Both the position numbers and the translations under genes were made by a program. A DNA stretch of 36,032 nucleotides from Acidimicrobiales bacterium. Its GTDB lineage: Bacteria; Actinomycetota; Acidimicrobiia; Acidimicrobiales; SZUA-35. The stretch is taken from positions 1 through 36,032 of the forward strand of contig JAHDBV010000046.1 in NCBI GenBank assembly GCA_020630195.1, read 5' to 3'. The notes beneath the pieces are model-generated. The model was not told the origin of the DNA and did not search any database. It worked only from the letters and a program-made list of their open reading frames with translations. Of this stretch, positions 7,717 to 14,147 are shown piece after piece (position 1 is the stretch's first letter; every line of letters starts with the position of its first letter).

Positions 7717-8616
7717 TCAGGCCGCGGCGGCCTCGGGGGTGGTGTTCGAGCCACCGGCAGCCCGGCGAGCGGCGAAGCCGGCCACGACGAGGGCGACGTT
7801 GACGATGCCGAACACCCAGCCGAACCAGGTGGCCTGACCGCTGACCCACTCCGACATCGACGCCTGCCAACCCTCGGCGGTGTCGACCGTCGACTTCACC
7901 CAACCGGGAATGTCGGCGGGGGAGATGAAGGCATAGATCGAGAAGACGCCGTAGATGATCACGTAGACACCCACGACCACCAGGACGACGGCCGAGAACT
8001 GGTTGATCCGGGGGAGCAGCTGGCGGAAGCGGCCGACGATCGACCGCTTGCCGAGGGCGACGGCGAGGGTGAGGACCGTGGCGAGCAGGCCCATGCCGAT
8101 GCCGTACCACACGAAGCCGGTGAGACGTTCGCCGAAGCTCGTGCCCGAGGCCGACGTGCCGACCACGGAGAGGAACAGGCCGATCGTGCAGGTGAGCGAG
8201 GCGAGGGCGTAGCTGACCCCGAACAGGAACATCGACAGGAACGAACGGGTCTGGCCGCCCTTCTGGAGCTTCGGCAGCGACAGCAGCGGCTGGAAGCCGA
8301 ACAGCATCGCCACACCGAGCTGGAGCAGGAAGAAGCCGATCACGAAGGTGACCCAGGGCAACACCGGCGCGATCGACGAGAACGCCGAGGCGAAGACCAG
8401 GCCGAGCACACCGAACACGACGAGGAAGCCGGCGCTGAGGGAGAGGCCGACGACCTGGGCCCGGTTGAGGGCGACCAGGCGGCTCTCCCGACCAACGGTC
8501 TCGGGGTCGTCGAGGCCGAGGAAGAAGCCGAGGTAGGCCGGCAGCAGGGCGAAGCCGCAGGGGTTGATCAGGGCGACCATGCCGAGGGCGAGGCCCCGCG
8601 CGTCGAAGAATTCCAT
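7717..8616 (-). CDS. ccdA: CcdA-type thiol:disulfide membrane transporter
   Basis: A 299-aa integral membrane protein of the CcdA/DsbD-beta family, which carries reducing equivalents across the membrane to thioredoxin-like proteins for cytochrome c maturation. It opens with the signature NPCGFALLPAYLGFFLG (about residues 18-34). A second Cys-containing segment, ALASLTCTIGLFLSVVG, supplies the paired transmembrane cysteine. I count six core helices plus one or two C-terminal ones, and an Ala/Gly-rich tail. It sits 8 bases after the tlpA-like gene in one operon, which is the expected partner. That fits with the cytochrome oxidase genes earlier in the window. Confidence 0.92.
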   Translation of the reverse strand: MEFFDARGLALGMVALINPCGFALLPAYLGFFLGLDDPETVGRESRLVALNRAQVVGLSLSAGFLVVFGVLGLVFASAFSSIAPVLPWVTFVIGFFLLQLGVAMLFGFQPLLSLPKLQKGGQTRSFLSMFLFGVSYALASLTCTIGLFLSVVGTSASGTSFGERLTGFVWYGIGMGLLATVLTLAVALGKRSIVGRFRQLLPRINQFSAVVLVVVGVYVIIYGVFSIYAFISPADIPGWVKSTVDTAEGWQASMSEWVSGQATWFGWVFGIVNVALVVAGFAARRAAGGSNTTPEAAAA

Positions 8617-8624
8617 GGGTCCGA

Positions 8625-9218
8625 CTACTCCTGGCCGAGGTGGGTGGTGATGAGATCATCGAGGATCTCGGTGTTGACGATGCCCGAGTGGACATGGGTG
8701 ATGGTTCCGTCGCCGTCGAGGAACATCGTGGTCGGCATGCCGACCCCGTCGATGGCGACGAAGAGCTCCTGGTTGGGCTGGAAGCCCGTGTCGAAGGTGA
8801 CCCCGGTCTCGTCGACGAGGTCGAGCCAGTCCGACTCGACGAGATCGTGGGAGATGCCGACGAAGGCGATCTCGTCGCGCCGGGCCTGGAACACCGTCTC
8901 GAAGTCGGGCAGTTCGGCCCGACACGGCGGGCACCAGGCGGCGAAGAAGTTCACGACGGTCGGTTGCCCCCGGTAGTCGGCGAGCGTGGTCGTGGTGCCG
9001 TCGGCCAGCTCGAACTCGATCTCGGAGATCGCCCCGGCCAGTTCGCCGTCGGCGTCGGACGAGGCCGTGGTCTCCCCGGGACGACTGGCGAACCAGGCGA
9101 CGAGGGACACCGCGGCCACGAGCAGCACGACGACCGGCAGCCAGGATCGGCCGCCGTCGGAGGGGGTGTCGACGGTCGGATCCGTCGTGTCGTCGAGAAG
9201 GGGAGGGGTGCTGCTCAT
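8625..9218 (-). CDS. TlpA-like membrane-anchored thioredoxin
   Basis: A 197-aa protein. Residues 1-24 are cytoplasmic, one transmembrane anchor spans about 25-46, a linker follows, and an extracytoplasmic TlpA/ResA-type thioredoxin domain starts at about 68. The redox motif is WCPPC with Cys96 and Cys99 in VVNFFAAWCPPCRAELPDFE, and a cis-Pro-like GMPTTMFLD lies near the end. It should reduce cytochrome c apoprotein or other exported thiols, fed by CcdA just downstream. The ATG at 9218 was chosen because GGAGA lies about 9 bases upstream and the anchor follows directly. The frame is open further upstream without a domain. Confidence 0.9.
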   Translation of the reverse strand: MSSTPPLLDDTTDPTVDTPSDGGRSWLPVVVLLVAAVSLVAWFASRPGETTASSDADGELAGAISEIEFELADGTTTTLADYRGQPTVVNFFAAWCPPCRAELPDFETVFQARRDEIAFVGISHDLVESDWLDLVDETGVTFDTGFQPNQELFVAIDGVGMPTTMFLDGDGTITHVHSGIVNTEILDDLITTHLGQE

Positions 9219-9227
9219 GGTTGATCT

Positions 9228-9255
9228 CCGGTGCCAAGGAACCTGTCGGCACCGG
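9228..9255 (-). other. 5'-leader inverted repeat next to the tlpA ribosome binding site
   Basis: Eight-base arms CCGGTGCC / GGCACCGG separated by 12 bases, in the tlpA-ccdA leader. On the transcript the distal arm runs into the GGAGA ribosome binding site, so folding could partly hide it. A role in regulation is inference. Confidence 0.35.
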
Positions 9256-9274
9256 ACACCATTCCGGCAGCGCG

Positions 9275-9300
9275 CGAAACGTGTGCGAAACGACGAAACG
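9275..9300. repeat. Three CGAAACG direct repeats upstream of tlpA
   Basis: CGAAACG occurs at 9275-9281, 9286-9292 and 9294-9300, about 60-80 bases before the tlpA start, in the 258-base gap between whiB and tlpA. On the coding strand of tlpA they read CGTTTCG. The placement is that of a promoter or activator-binding region. The rest of this gap is GC-rich with no gene or clear terminator. Confidence 0.45.
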
Positions 9301-9476
9301 CCGGGGCGGACCCGGAACCGGCGGAGGTTCGGTGGGTCCACCCCGGCGATCGGGGGGGGAGGGGCACGGATCGGTTCGATCGTCCCCGGCTCGCATGTGG
9401 CTGGTGGTGCGGAACCCACCGGCCGGCCGTTGCCGGGGATGTCGGGCCCGATCCGTCGCCCTGGGCGGGCACCGGA

Positions 9477-9866
9477 TCAGGCGATCAGGCGCTGGAGATG
9501 CTCGGGGATCGGCACGTCGGGGAGCTGATCCTCGGGCCGGGGGACCTTCGGCGGCCGTCCCCGACGCCGCTTCACCGTCTGGATCTTGCCGTTCTCGAAG
9601 AGCTGACCTCCCCAGACACCGCAGGGCTCGGCGTTGGTGAGGGCGGCCTCGAGGCACGGTGCGATGACCGGGCAGTCGGCGCAGATCCGCTTGGCGGCGG
9701 CGATGTCGGTGAGCTCGTCGGAGAAGAAGAGCTCGGCCGCGGCGCCGATGTCGGCGCATGCGGCGTCGACCCGCCACGGCTGCTCGGTCCGCTGCCGGTC
9801 GACGTTGTCGACGAGCAGCATCGAGAGCGCACTCGGGGGATGGGCGGTGATCAGGGTGGTGCTCAT
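9477..9866 (-). CDS. WhiB-family Fe-S transcription regulator with AT-hook
   Basis: A 129-aa WhiB-like (Wbl) protein, an actinobacterial regulator that holds a redox- or NO-sensitive [4Fe-4S] cluster. The four cluster cysteines are Cys37, Cys62, Cys65 and Cys71 (C-x24-C-x2-C-x5-C), followed by the GVWGG turn (83-87). The basic C-terminus carries RRRGRPPK (100-107), an AT-hook-like DNA-binding element such as that of WhiB7. I do not assign a subgroup, because other Wbl proteins also have basic tails. Start ATG 9866 is supported by GGAG about 7-10 bases upstream. It lies downstream of a strong terminator, so it has its own promoter. Confidence 0.94.
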   Translation of the reverse strand: MSTTLITAHPPSALSMLLVDNVDRQRTEQPWRVDAACADIGAAAELFFSDELTDIAAAKRICADCPVIAPCLEAALTNAEPCGVWGGQLFENGKIQTVKRRRGRPPKVPRPEDQLPDVPIPEHLQRLIA

Positions 9867-9964
9867 GGTCGTGCTCCGGTCGGGGGGAAGTTCGGGTGTT
9901 CGGGGTCGGTGTGTGTCGTCGTCGTGAATCGCATCTCGGGGTGCCGGCCGGGCCGATTCGGGCC

Positions 9965-10005
9965 CGAAAAGCAAGAAAGCCGCTGGGAGCGGTGCTCCCA
10001 GCGGC
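9965..10005 (-). terminator. Rho-independent terminator between the 72-aa gene and whiB
   Basis: Perfect 12-bp stem (GCCGCTGGGAGC at 9979-9990, GCTCCCAGCGGC at 9994-10005) with a 3-nt loop. On the minus strand it is followed by TTTCTTGCTTTTC. It ends transcription of the small gene at 10033-10251, whose stop lies 27 bases upstream. Confidence 0.9.
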
Positions 10006-10032
10006 GTCGAGTTGCGATTCTGAGTTGTTCAC

Positions 10033-10251
10033 TCAGGTCGCCACCTCCGGCTGGGAGTGGGATGCGGTACCGAAGTACTCGGCGGTGGTGTGCCACATCC
10101 CCTGGGTGTCGTGCTTGATGACGGCTGCCGGGATCTTCACGGCGGCGCCACACACGGCGAGCGGGGCATTGGCGGCGGAAGCGAACTCGTCGGTACGGAG
10201 ACGCGACGAGACCGCAGCCAGCTGGCCTCGGTTGGTCGTCATGCTCAGCAT
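10033..10251 (-). CDS. Small conserved-looking hypothetical protein (72 aa)
   Basis: I do not recognise this protein. The ATG at 10251 is preferred because AAGGAGCT lies about 10 bases upstream; a second ATG at 10242 would be too far from it. The protein is soluble, moderately basic, with one Cys (about residue 33) and a C-terminal half rich in His/Thr/Ser (HDTQGMWHTTAEYFGTASHS). It has unusually complete signals for its size: a TTGACG-N17-TTGTGT promoter, a structured leader, a good ribosome binding site and a strong intrinsic terminator. This suggests a real, possibly abundant, monocistronic product. It precedes whiB on the same strand but is insulated from it. Confidence 0.7.
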   Translation of the reverse strand: MLSMTTNRGQLAAVSSRLRTDEFASAANAPLAVCGAAVKIPAAVIKHDTQGMWHTTAEYFGTASHSQPEVAT

Positions 10252-10299
10252 CGAATCGAGCTCCTTCGTGGACACACGCCCGGGACCGGGCGCCCGATC

Positions 10300-10328
10300 A
10301 CACAACCACGGGTGTGCAGGGGCGTCAA
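10300..10328 (-). promoter_or_regulatory. Putative promoter of the 72-aa gene
   Basis: On the minus strand, TTGACG (10323-10328) and TTGTGT (10300-10305) are separated by 17 bases, placing transcription start about 10293. The -35 is near consensus and the -10 is weak. A 6-bp hairpin (CGCCCG/CGGGCG, 10278-10293) lies in the leader. An AT-rich inverted repeat TCGAA-TTA-TTCGA (10329-10341) sits just upstream. Confidence 0.5.
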
Positions 10329-10360
10329 TCGAATTATTCGAACCGCAACATCGGGGCCGT

Positions 10361-10366
10361 TACCGT
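10361..10366 (+). promoter_or_regulatory. Putative -10 box of the thioesterase gene (leaderless)
   Basis: TACCGT lies 8 nt before the GTG start at 10375 and there is no Shine-Dalgarno, which is compatible with a leaderless or near-leaderless message. Confidence 0.5.
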
Positions 10367-10374
10367 GCCGCCGT

Positions 10375-11208
10375 GTGACGAGCTCCTCCCGCCCCGCCCG
10401 AGACGCCGAGAACCCGCTCGTCGACCCACTCGTGCCGTTGCCGTCGCAGGGTCGGACCTTCACGGTGGAGCGGCGGGTCCGCCTCGGCGACGTCACCCCC
10501 GACGGCCGTCTCCGGCTCGATGCGCTCGCCCGCTACTGCCAGGACACCTCCAACGACGACACCCGGGACGTCGAGCTGCCCGAGGCGATGGCGTGGGTGG
10601 TGCGACGCACCGTGATCGACGTGATCCGGCCCGCCCACTGGGACGAGGTGATGGCGATCACGACCTTCGCCGGCGGGCTCGGCAAGCGCTGGGCCGAGCG
10701 TCGCCTGCATGCCGTGGGGGTCGAGGGCGCCCCGCGTTCGCTCGGTCTGCCGGAGGCGGGCAGGACCCGACCGGCGGCGGCCATCGAGGTGGCGACCCTG
10801 TGGGTGCATCTCGACGTCGAGGCCGGGCGACCGAAGACCCTGTCCGACACGTTCCTCGAGCACTACGGCCCCTCGGCCGGGGATCGCGTGGTGGGGGCGC
10901 GGCGGGTGCTGCCCGTCGAGGTGCCCGACGACGCCGTCGTGGCACCATGGCCCGTGCGGCGGGCGGATCTCGACACCCTCGGCCACGTCAACAACGCGAA
11001 CTACTTCGCGGTGCTCGAGGAGTTCGTGCCCGAGTCGTGGTGGGACGGGCCGGTCCGTGCCGTGCTCGACTACGGCGCGGGTGTGCCGGCCGGTGCCGAG
11101 CTCCGGGTCGCCCATCGACGGGGCGACACCGACCTCGACGTGTGGTGGACGGTCGAGGGGACGACCGTGGCCGCGGGACGGCTCAGCCGTCGGCCTCGGG
11201 GAGCTTGA
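10375..11208 (+). CDS. Acyl-ACP thioesterase-like double-hotdog protein
   Basis: A 277-aa protein resembling bacterial acyl-ACP thioesterases (PF01643 type), which release fatty acids from acyl carrier protein. Two hotdog halves are visible. The first (about residues 25-150) contains RVRLGDVTPDGRLRLDALARYCQDTSNDD and AWVVRRTVIDV. The second (about 185-277) starts VRRADLDTLGHVNNANYFAVLEEF, with the catalytic-type HVNN motif. The frame is open far upstream, but GTG 10375 fits the domain start and the TACCGT box before it. The 3' end overlaps the convergent orn gene by 26 bases, so the two messages share an antisense tail. Confidence 0.85.
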   Translation: MTSSSRPARDAENPLVDPLVPLPSQGRTFTVERRVRLGDVTPDGRLRLDALARYCQDTSNDDTRDVELPEAMAWVVRRTVIDVIRPAHWDEVMAITTFAGGLGKRWAERRLHAVGVEGAPRSLGLPEAGRTRPAAAIEVATLWVHLDVEAGRPKTLSDTFLEHYGPSAGDRVVGARRVLPVEVPDDAVVAPWPVRRADLDTLGHVNNANYFAVLEEFVPESWWDGPVRAVLDYGAGVPAGAELRVAHRRGDTDLDVWWTVEGTTVAAGRLSRRPRGA

Positions 11209-11731
11209 CGAAGCTCTCCCGGTAATGGGTCAGCTCCGAGAGGGACTCGCGGATGTCGTCGAGGGCCCGGTGGGCGGCGTCTTTGCGGGGTGCGGTGCGG
11301 AGCGCACCCGGGTTCCAGCGGCGGGCGAGTTCCTTGAGGGTCGAGACGTCGATCGAGCGGTAGTGGAGGAACTCCTCGACCTCGTTCATGTGCACCGCGA
11401 GGAACCGACGGTCCATCCCGATCGAGTTGCCGCAGAGGGGCACGGTGCCGGCCGTGCCGATGTGGGACTTGAGGAAGGCGAGGGTCTGCTCGGTCGCCTC
11501 CTCGAGGGTGACCTCGGAGGCCCGGATCCGGTCGAGCAGGCCCGACTTGGTGTGCATCTCGACCACGACGGGGTCCATGAGGGCGAGCTCGTCCTCGGTG
11601 GCGGTGATCACGAGCTCCGGGCCCTCGGCGATCACGTTGAGATCGTCGTCGGTCAACAGGGTGGCGATCTCCACGATGACGTGGCGGGCCGGATCGAGGC
11701 CGGTCATCTCGAGATCCATCCAGGCGAGCAT
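11183..11731 (-). CDS. orn: Oligoribonuclease
   Basis: A 182-aa 3'-5' exoribonuclease of the DEDDh family that clears 2-5 nt RNA remnants and linear c-di-GMP breakdown products (pGpG). Motifs: the first acidic pair in WMDLEMTGLDP (Exo I, Asp5/Glu7), CGNSIGMDRRFL (Exo II) and HRALDDIRESL (Exo III, His then Asp). Length and sequence are typical. ATG 11731 is preceded on its strand by TAGCCT 7 nt upstream, with no ribosome binding site, so it is probably leaderless. It diverges from dut across only 45 bases and converges with the thioesterase gene. Confidence 0.96.
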   Translation of the reverse strand: MLAWMDLEMTGLDPARHVIVEIATLLTDDDLNVIAEGPELVITATEDELALMDPVVVEMHTKSGLLDRIRASEVTLEEATEQTLAFLKSHIGTAGTVPLCGNSIGMDRRFLAVHMNEVEEFLHYRSIDVSTLKELARRWNPGALRTAPRKDAAHRALDDIRESLSELTHYRESFVKLPEADG

Positions 11732-11738
11732 CCGTTGG

Positions 11739-11744
11739 AGGCTA
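11739..11744 (-). promoter_or_regulatory. Putative -10 box of orn (leaderless)
   Basis: TAGCCT on the minus strand, 7 nt before the orn ATG. It shares the 45-base divergent intergenic region with the dut box at 11764-11769, so the two polymerase sites overlap closely. Confidence 0.55.
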
Positions 11745-11763
11745 GGCCGCTCGGAGCTGTCCC

Positions 11764-11769
11764 TACGAT
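11764..11769 (+). promoter_or_regulatory. Putative -10 box of dut (leaderless)
   Basis: TACGAT, 7 nt before ATG 11777. It decides the dut start: the two earlier in-frame ATGs (11768, 11771) fall inside or immediately after the box. Confidence 0.55.
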
Positions 11770-11776
11770 GATGCCC

Positions 11777-12214
11777 ATGGTGACCGTCGCCCTCCGGGCT
11801 CTCGACCCCGATCTCCCCGTGCCCGCCCGCCAACGCGCCGGTGACGCCGCGGCCGATCTGCCGGCACGTCACGACGTGACGCTCGCACCGGGGGAGCGGG
11901 CCATCGTGCCCACCGGCTTCGCCATCGGGTTGCCCGTCGGGTTCGCCGCGCTGGTGGTGCCCCGCAGCGGGCTCGCCGCCAAACACGGCCTCACCGTGGT
12001 CAACGGCCCGGGCCTGATCGACAGTGGGTATCGGGGCGAGCTGATGGTGATCCTGCTCAACACCGGGGACGAGCCGGTCGAGCTCCGACGCGGCGACCGG
12101 ATCGCCCAGCTGCTCGTGCTGCCGGTCCCGGCGCTCACCTTCGAGCTGGTCGACGAGCTGCCCGAGGCGATCGACGACCGCGGGGCCGACGGATTCGGGA
12201 GCAGCGGCCGGTGA
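11777..12214 (+). CDS. dut: dUTP diphosphatase (trimeric dUTPase)
   Basis: Hydrolyses dUTP to dUMP, keeping uracil out of DNA and feeding dTMP synthesis. The 145-aa protein has all five dUTPase motifs: AGDAAADL (1), PRSGLAAKHG (2), GLIDSGYRGEL (3, with catalytic Asp), RIAQLLVLP (4) and the C-terminal RGADGFGSSGR (5). ATG 11777 was chosen over 11768/11771 on the basis of the promoter box. The stop overlaps the next gene by 4 bases (GTGA). Confidence 0.97.
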   Translation: MVTVALRALDPDLPVPARQRAGDAAADLPARHDVTLAPGERAIVPTGFAIGLPVGFAALVVPRSGLAAKHGLTVVNGPGLIDSGYRGELMVILLNTGDEPVELRRGDRIAQLLVLPVPALTFELVDELPEAIDDRGADGFGSSGR

Positions 12215-12711
12215 GCCGTCCGCTCACCAACGAGCAGTGGGGCCTCGAGACCTCCTGTTTCGTCTGTGAGCCGAGCAACCCGATGGGCCTCCGCCTGCCC
12301 TTCCACGCGGATGACGAGGCGGGCACGGTGTTCGCCGAGTTCACCTTCGGCCCCGAACACTCGGGTGCGCCCACCGTGGTCCACGGAGGGATCACCCTCG
12401 CCGTGCTCGACGAGGCGCAGGCCTGGGCGGTGATCGCGCTCGGCGGGGTGTGGGCCGTGACCCGCACCACCTCGGCGACGTTCGACGGCCCCGTCTTCGT
12501 GGATCGCCCGCACCGGGTGGTGGCTCGCGTGACCGGTGCGGTGGACGACGACGGAAACCGGCTCGCCACGAGTGCCGAGGTGCTCGACGGCGACGGGGCC
12601 GTGCTCGTCCGGGGCACCTCGGAGTTCGTCGTGCTCGGTGAAGCCCAGGCCGTCACGTTCGGGGCCGAACCGATCATCGAGACCCACCGGGACCACCTGC
12701 GGGCCGACTGA
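12211..12711 (+). CDS. PaaI-family hotdog thioesterase
   Basis: A 166-aa single-hotdog protein like PaaI/YbdB-type acyl-CoA thioesterases. The N-terminal CFVCEPSNPMGLRLPF is common in actinobacterial members, and the core holds VVHGGITLAVLDEAQAW, the HGG...D/E catalytic helix region. The substrate is unknown, perhaps small acyl-CoAs. The GTG start is inside the dut stop (4-base overlap), so it is co-translated with dut, although no metabolic link is obvious. It ends 22 bases before a convergent gene. Confidence 0.87.
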   Translation: MSRPLTNEQWGLETSCFVCEPSNPMGLRLPFHADDEAGTVFAEFTFGPEHSGAPTVVHGGITLAVLDEAQAWAVIALGGVWAVTRTTSATFDGPVFVDRPHRVVARVTGAVDDDGNRLATSAEVLDGDGAVLVRGTSEFVVLGEAQAVTFGAEPIIETHRDHLRAD

Positions 12712-12714
12712 GCC

Positions 12715-12743
12715 CGCCGGCTCGTCGTGAGGCTCAGCCGGCG
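12715..12743. terminator. Hairpin between convergent genes (possible two-way terminator)
   Basis: Eight-base arms CGCCGGCT / AGCCGGCG with a 13-base loop just after the PaaI-like stop; the distal arm lies in the last codons of the opposite gene. There is no clear T-tract on either side. Confidence 0.4.
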
Positions 12744-13072
12744 GCGAACGACACCACGTGGGTCGCCACGTCGATGCCGGTCACGAGCGGGGTGAGTGCG
12801 GCCCGCAGACCGGCGGGATCGTCGACCGCCGCCTCGTCGTTCTGCATCGAGACGAGCAGCACCGCGGTGTCCCAGTCGACCCGGAGCCGGATCCGCCCCT
12901 CGGGGCCGAGGGCGGTCGCGGCCGCGTCGACGGCGTCGCGGAGCCGCTCGGTCTCGGCCACGCCGACGCCGGCCCGCAAGGCGAGTCCTCCGACGGTGAC
13001 GCGACTGATCCGCCCGAAGCGACCATCGGCCGGGAAGGTCACGACGACCGTTGACGGGCTCCCGCGTTCCAT
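12734..13072 (-). CDS. Degenerate RsbW/anti-sigma-like hypothetical protein
   Basis: A 112-aa soluble protein. The N-terminal half (FPADGRFGRISRVTVGGLALRAGVGVAETERLRDAVDAA) follows the layout of GHKL anti-sigma kinases of the RsbW/SpoIIAB type, where a helix leads into an N-box (VxExxxNA). Here the N-box Asn is absent, and so are the G1/G2 ATP-lid motifs. The chain ends soon after a strand-like RLRVDWDTAVLLVSM. It may be a non-catalytic remnant or binding module; the likeness is by eye only. A GGAGG stands only 2 nt before ATG 13072, so a slightly later start is possible. It follows the ligase gene on the same strand after 64 bases. Confidence 0.6.
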   Translation of the reverse strand: MERGSPSTVVVTFPADGRFGRISRVTVGGLALRAGVGVAETERLRDAVDAAATALGPEGRIRLRVDWDTAVLLVSMQNDEAAVDDPAGLRAALTPLVTGIDVATHVVSFAAG

Positions 13073-13136
13073 CGCCTCCGATCATCGCACGTGCCGACAC
13101 CCGGCGTCGCGCCGGGCCGGCACGACCGGTCGCGGA

Positions 13137-14075
13137 TCATCCCGGTGCGCCCGGCTCCCGGATCACGTCGAGCGGGTCGCGTTCGAGCCCCACGCCGAGC
13201 AGGACCGGATGCCGCAGCCCGCCGTCGGGGGTCCACTCCACGAAACGCACCTCGACGACCACCGTCGGCTCGACCCAGTGGACCGGCCGGTCGAACGGGC
13301 CGGCCTCGGGGTCGGCCGGCTCGTCGGCGGGCACGAGCAGATCCTCGAGGCGTCGGCGCATGCGCTCGTCGAGGCCCGATCCGGCCGAGCCGGCACTGCG
13401 CCAACGGTCGCCGTCGCGATGCCCGACGACGACGGCGCCGAGGGAGGTGTCGCCCCGTCGGCTCTCGAGCCAGCCGAGCACGACCAGATCCTGGCGGTGC
13501 AGGACCTTCACCTTCACCCAGTCGGGTGATCGCCGTCCGGGCAGGTAGGTGGAGCCGGCCCGCTTGACGACGACACCCTCCAGGCCCCGGGACCGTGCGA
13601 GGTCGAGCCACTCCGTGCCGGTGCCCTCGAGGTGCGGGGGCACGCTGAGCCCGTCGGCCGGCTCGACGATGCTCGTGAGCAGTGCCCGCCGATCGAGGTA
13701 GGGCAGCTCCAGGGTGGGGCGACCGTCGAGTTCGAGCAGGTCGAACACGACGAGATGGGCGGGGTGTTCGCGCTGGAGGGCCGCGGGCGGATCGGTGACA
13801 CCGAAGCGGTGTTGGAGCCGGGCGAACGAGGGCCGACCGTCCTCGAACACCACCACCTCCGCGTCGAGCACGGCGGGCAGGGCGCAGTGGCGGCCGAGGC
13901 CGGTGAGTTCGGGGAACACGGTGGTCCAGTCGCTGCCGCGGCCGCTGCGGAGCACCGTGGTGTCCTCGCCCACCTGCACCTGGATGCGGGCGCCGTCCCA
14001 CTTCAGCTCGGTGCACCAACCGTCCCCCGGCGGCAGCTGCGCGGCCGGGGTGGCCTTCATCGGCGGGACATGCAT
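13137..14075 (-). CDS. ATP-dependent DNA ligase (LigC/LigD ligase-domain type)
   Basis: A 312-aa ligase with only nucleotidyltransferase and OB domains. The adenylated lysine motif is ELKWDGAR (Lys25). Further conserved parts are LDAEVVVFEDG (motif III region), EGVVVKR (motif IV) and DWVKVKVLHRQDLVVLGW (motif V and entry to the OB fold), ending VEVRFVEWTPDGGLRHPVLLG. This matches stand-alone actinobacterial LigC-like enzymes or the ligase part of LigD, used in strand-break repair. No polymerase/primase, nuclease domain or Ku gene is next to it. ATG 14075 has AGGGGA about 6 bases upstream. The desaturase gene diverges from it. Confidence 0.92.
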   Translation of the reverse strand: MHVPPMKATPAAQLPPGDGWCTELKWDGARIQVQVGEDTTVLRSGRGSDWTTVFPELTGLGRHCALPAVLDAEVVVFEDGRPSFARLQHRFGVTDPPAALQREHPAHLVVFDLLELDGRPTLELPYLDRRALLTSIVEPADGLSVPPHLEGTGTEWLDLARSRGLEGVVVKRAGSTYLPGRRSPDWVKVKVLHRQDLVVLGWLESRRGDTSLGAVVVGHRDGDRWRSAGSAGSGLDERMRRRLEDLLVPADEPADPEAGPFDRPVHWVEPTVVVEVRFVEWTPDGGLRHPVLLGVGLERDPLDVIREPGAPG

Positions 14076-14120
14076 GTGATTCCCCTGCTCTCCGACCTTT
14101 TCGCGTGGCGGGCTGCCAGC

Positions 14121-14138
14121 CTACCGACCGGTCGGTAG
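14121..14138 (+). promoter_or_regulatory. Perfect 18-bp palindromic operator of the desaturase gene
   Basis: CTACCGACCGGTCGGTAG is a perfect palindrome 9 bases before the desaturase ATG. Its right end overlaps the TAGGCT box, so a bound repressor would block the promoter. Size and symmetry fit a TetR-family site of the kind seen on fatty-acid genes; the regulator itself is not identified. Confidence 0.75.
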
Positions 14139-14141
14139 GCT
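14136..14141 (+). promoter_or_regulatory. Putative -10 box of the desaturase gene (leaderless)
   Basis: TAGGCT with 6 nt to ATG 14148. It shares three bases with the palindrome at 14121-14138. Confidence 0.55.
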
Positions 14142-14147
14142 GGAGCC

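Noticed and set aside
7626..7754. N-terminal extension of the poly-gamma-glutamate hydrolase-like gene to an ATG at 7754
   Set aside because: It would overlap the ccdA end, contain the perfect 10-bp hairpin and add a low-complexity Pro/Ala/Arg leader with no signal peptide character.
9979..10005. The 12-bp inverted repeat as a whiB operator
   Set aside because: A 3-nt loop and the T-rich run on the minus strand right after it fit an intrinsic terminator of the upstream small gene much better.
10329..10341. AT-rich TCGAA-TTA-TTCGA repeat as a separate operator
   Set aside because: The arms are only 5 bp and one such repeat may occur by chance; it is mentioned with the promoter but not called as its own site.
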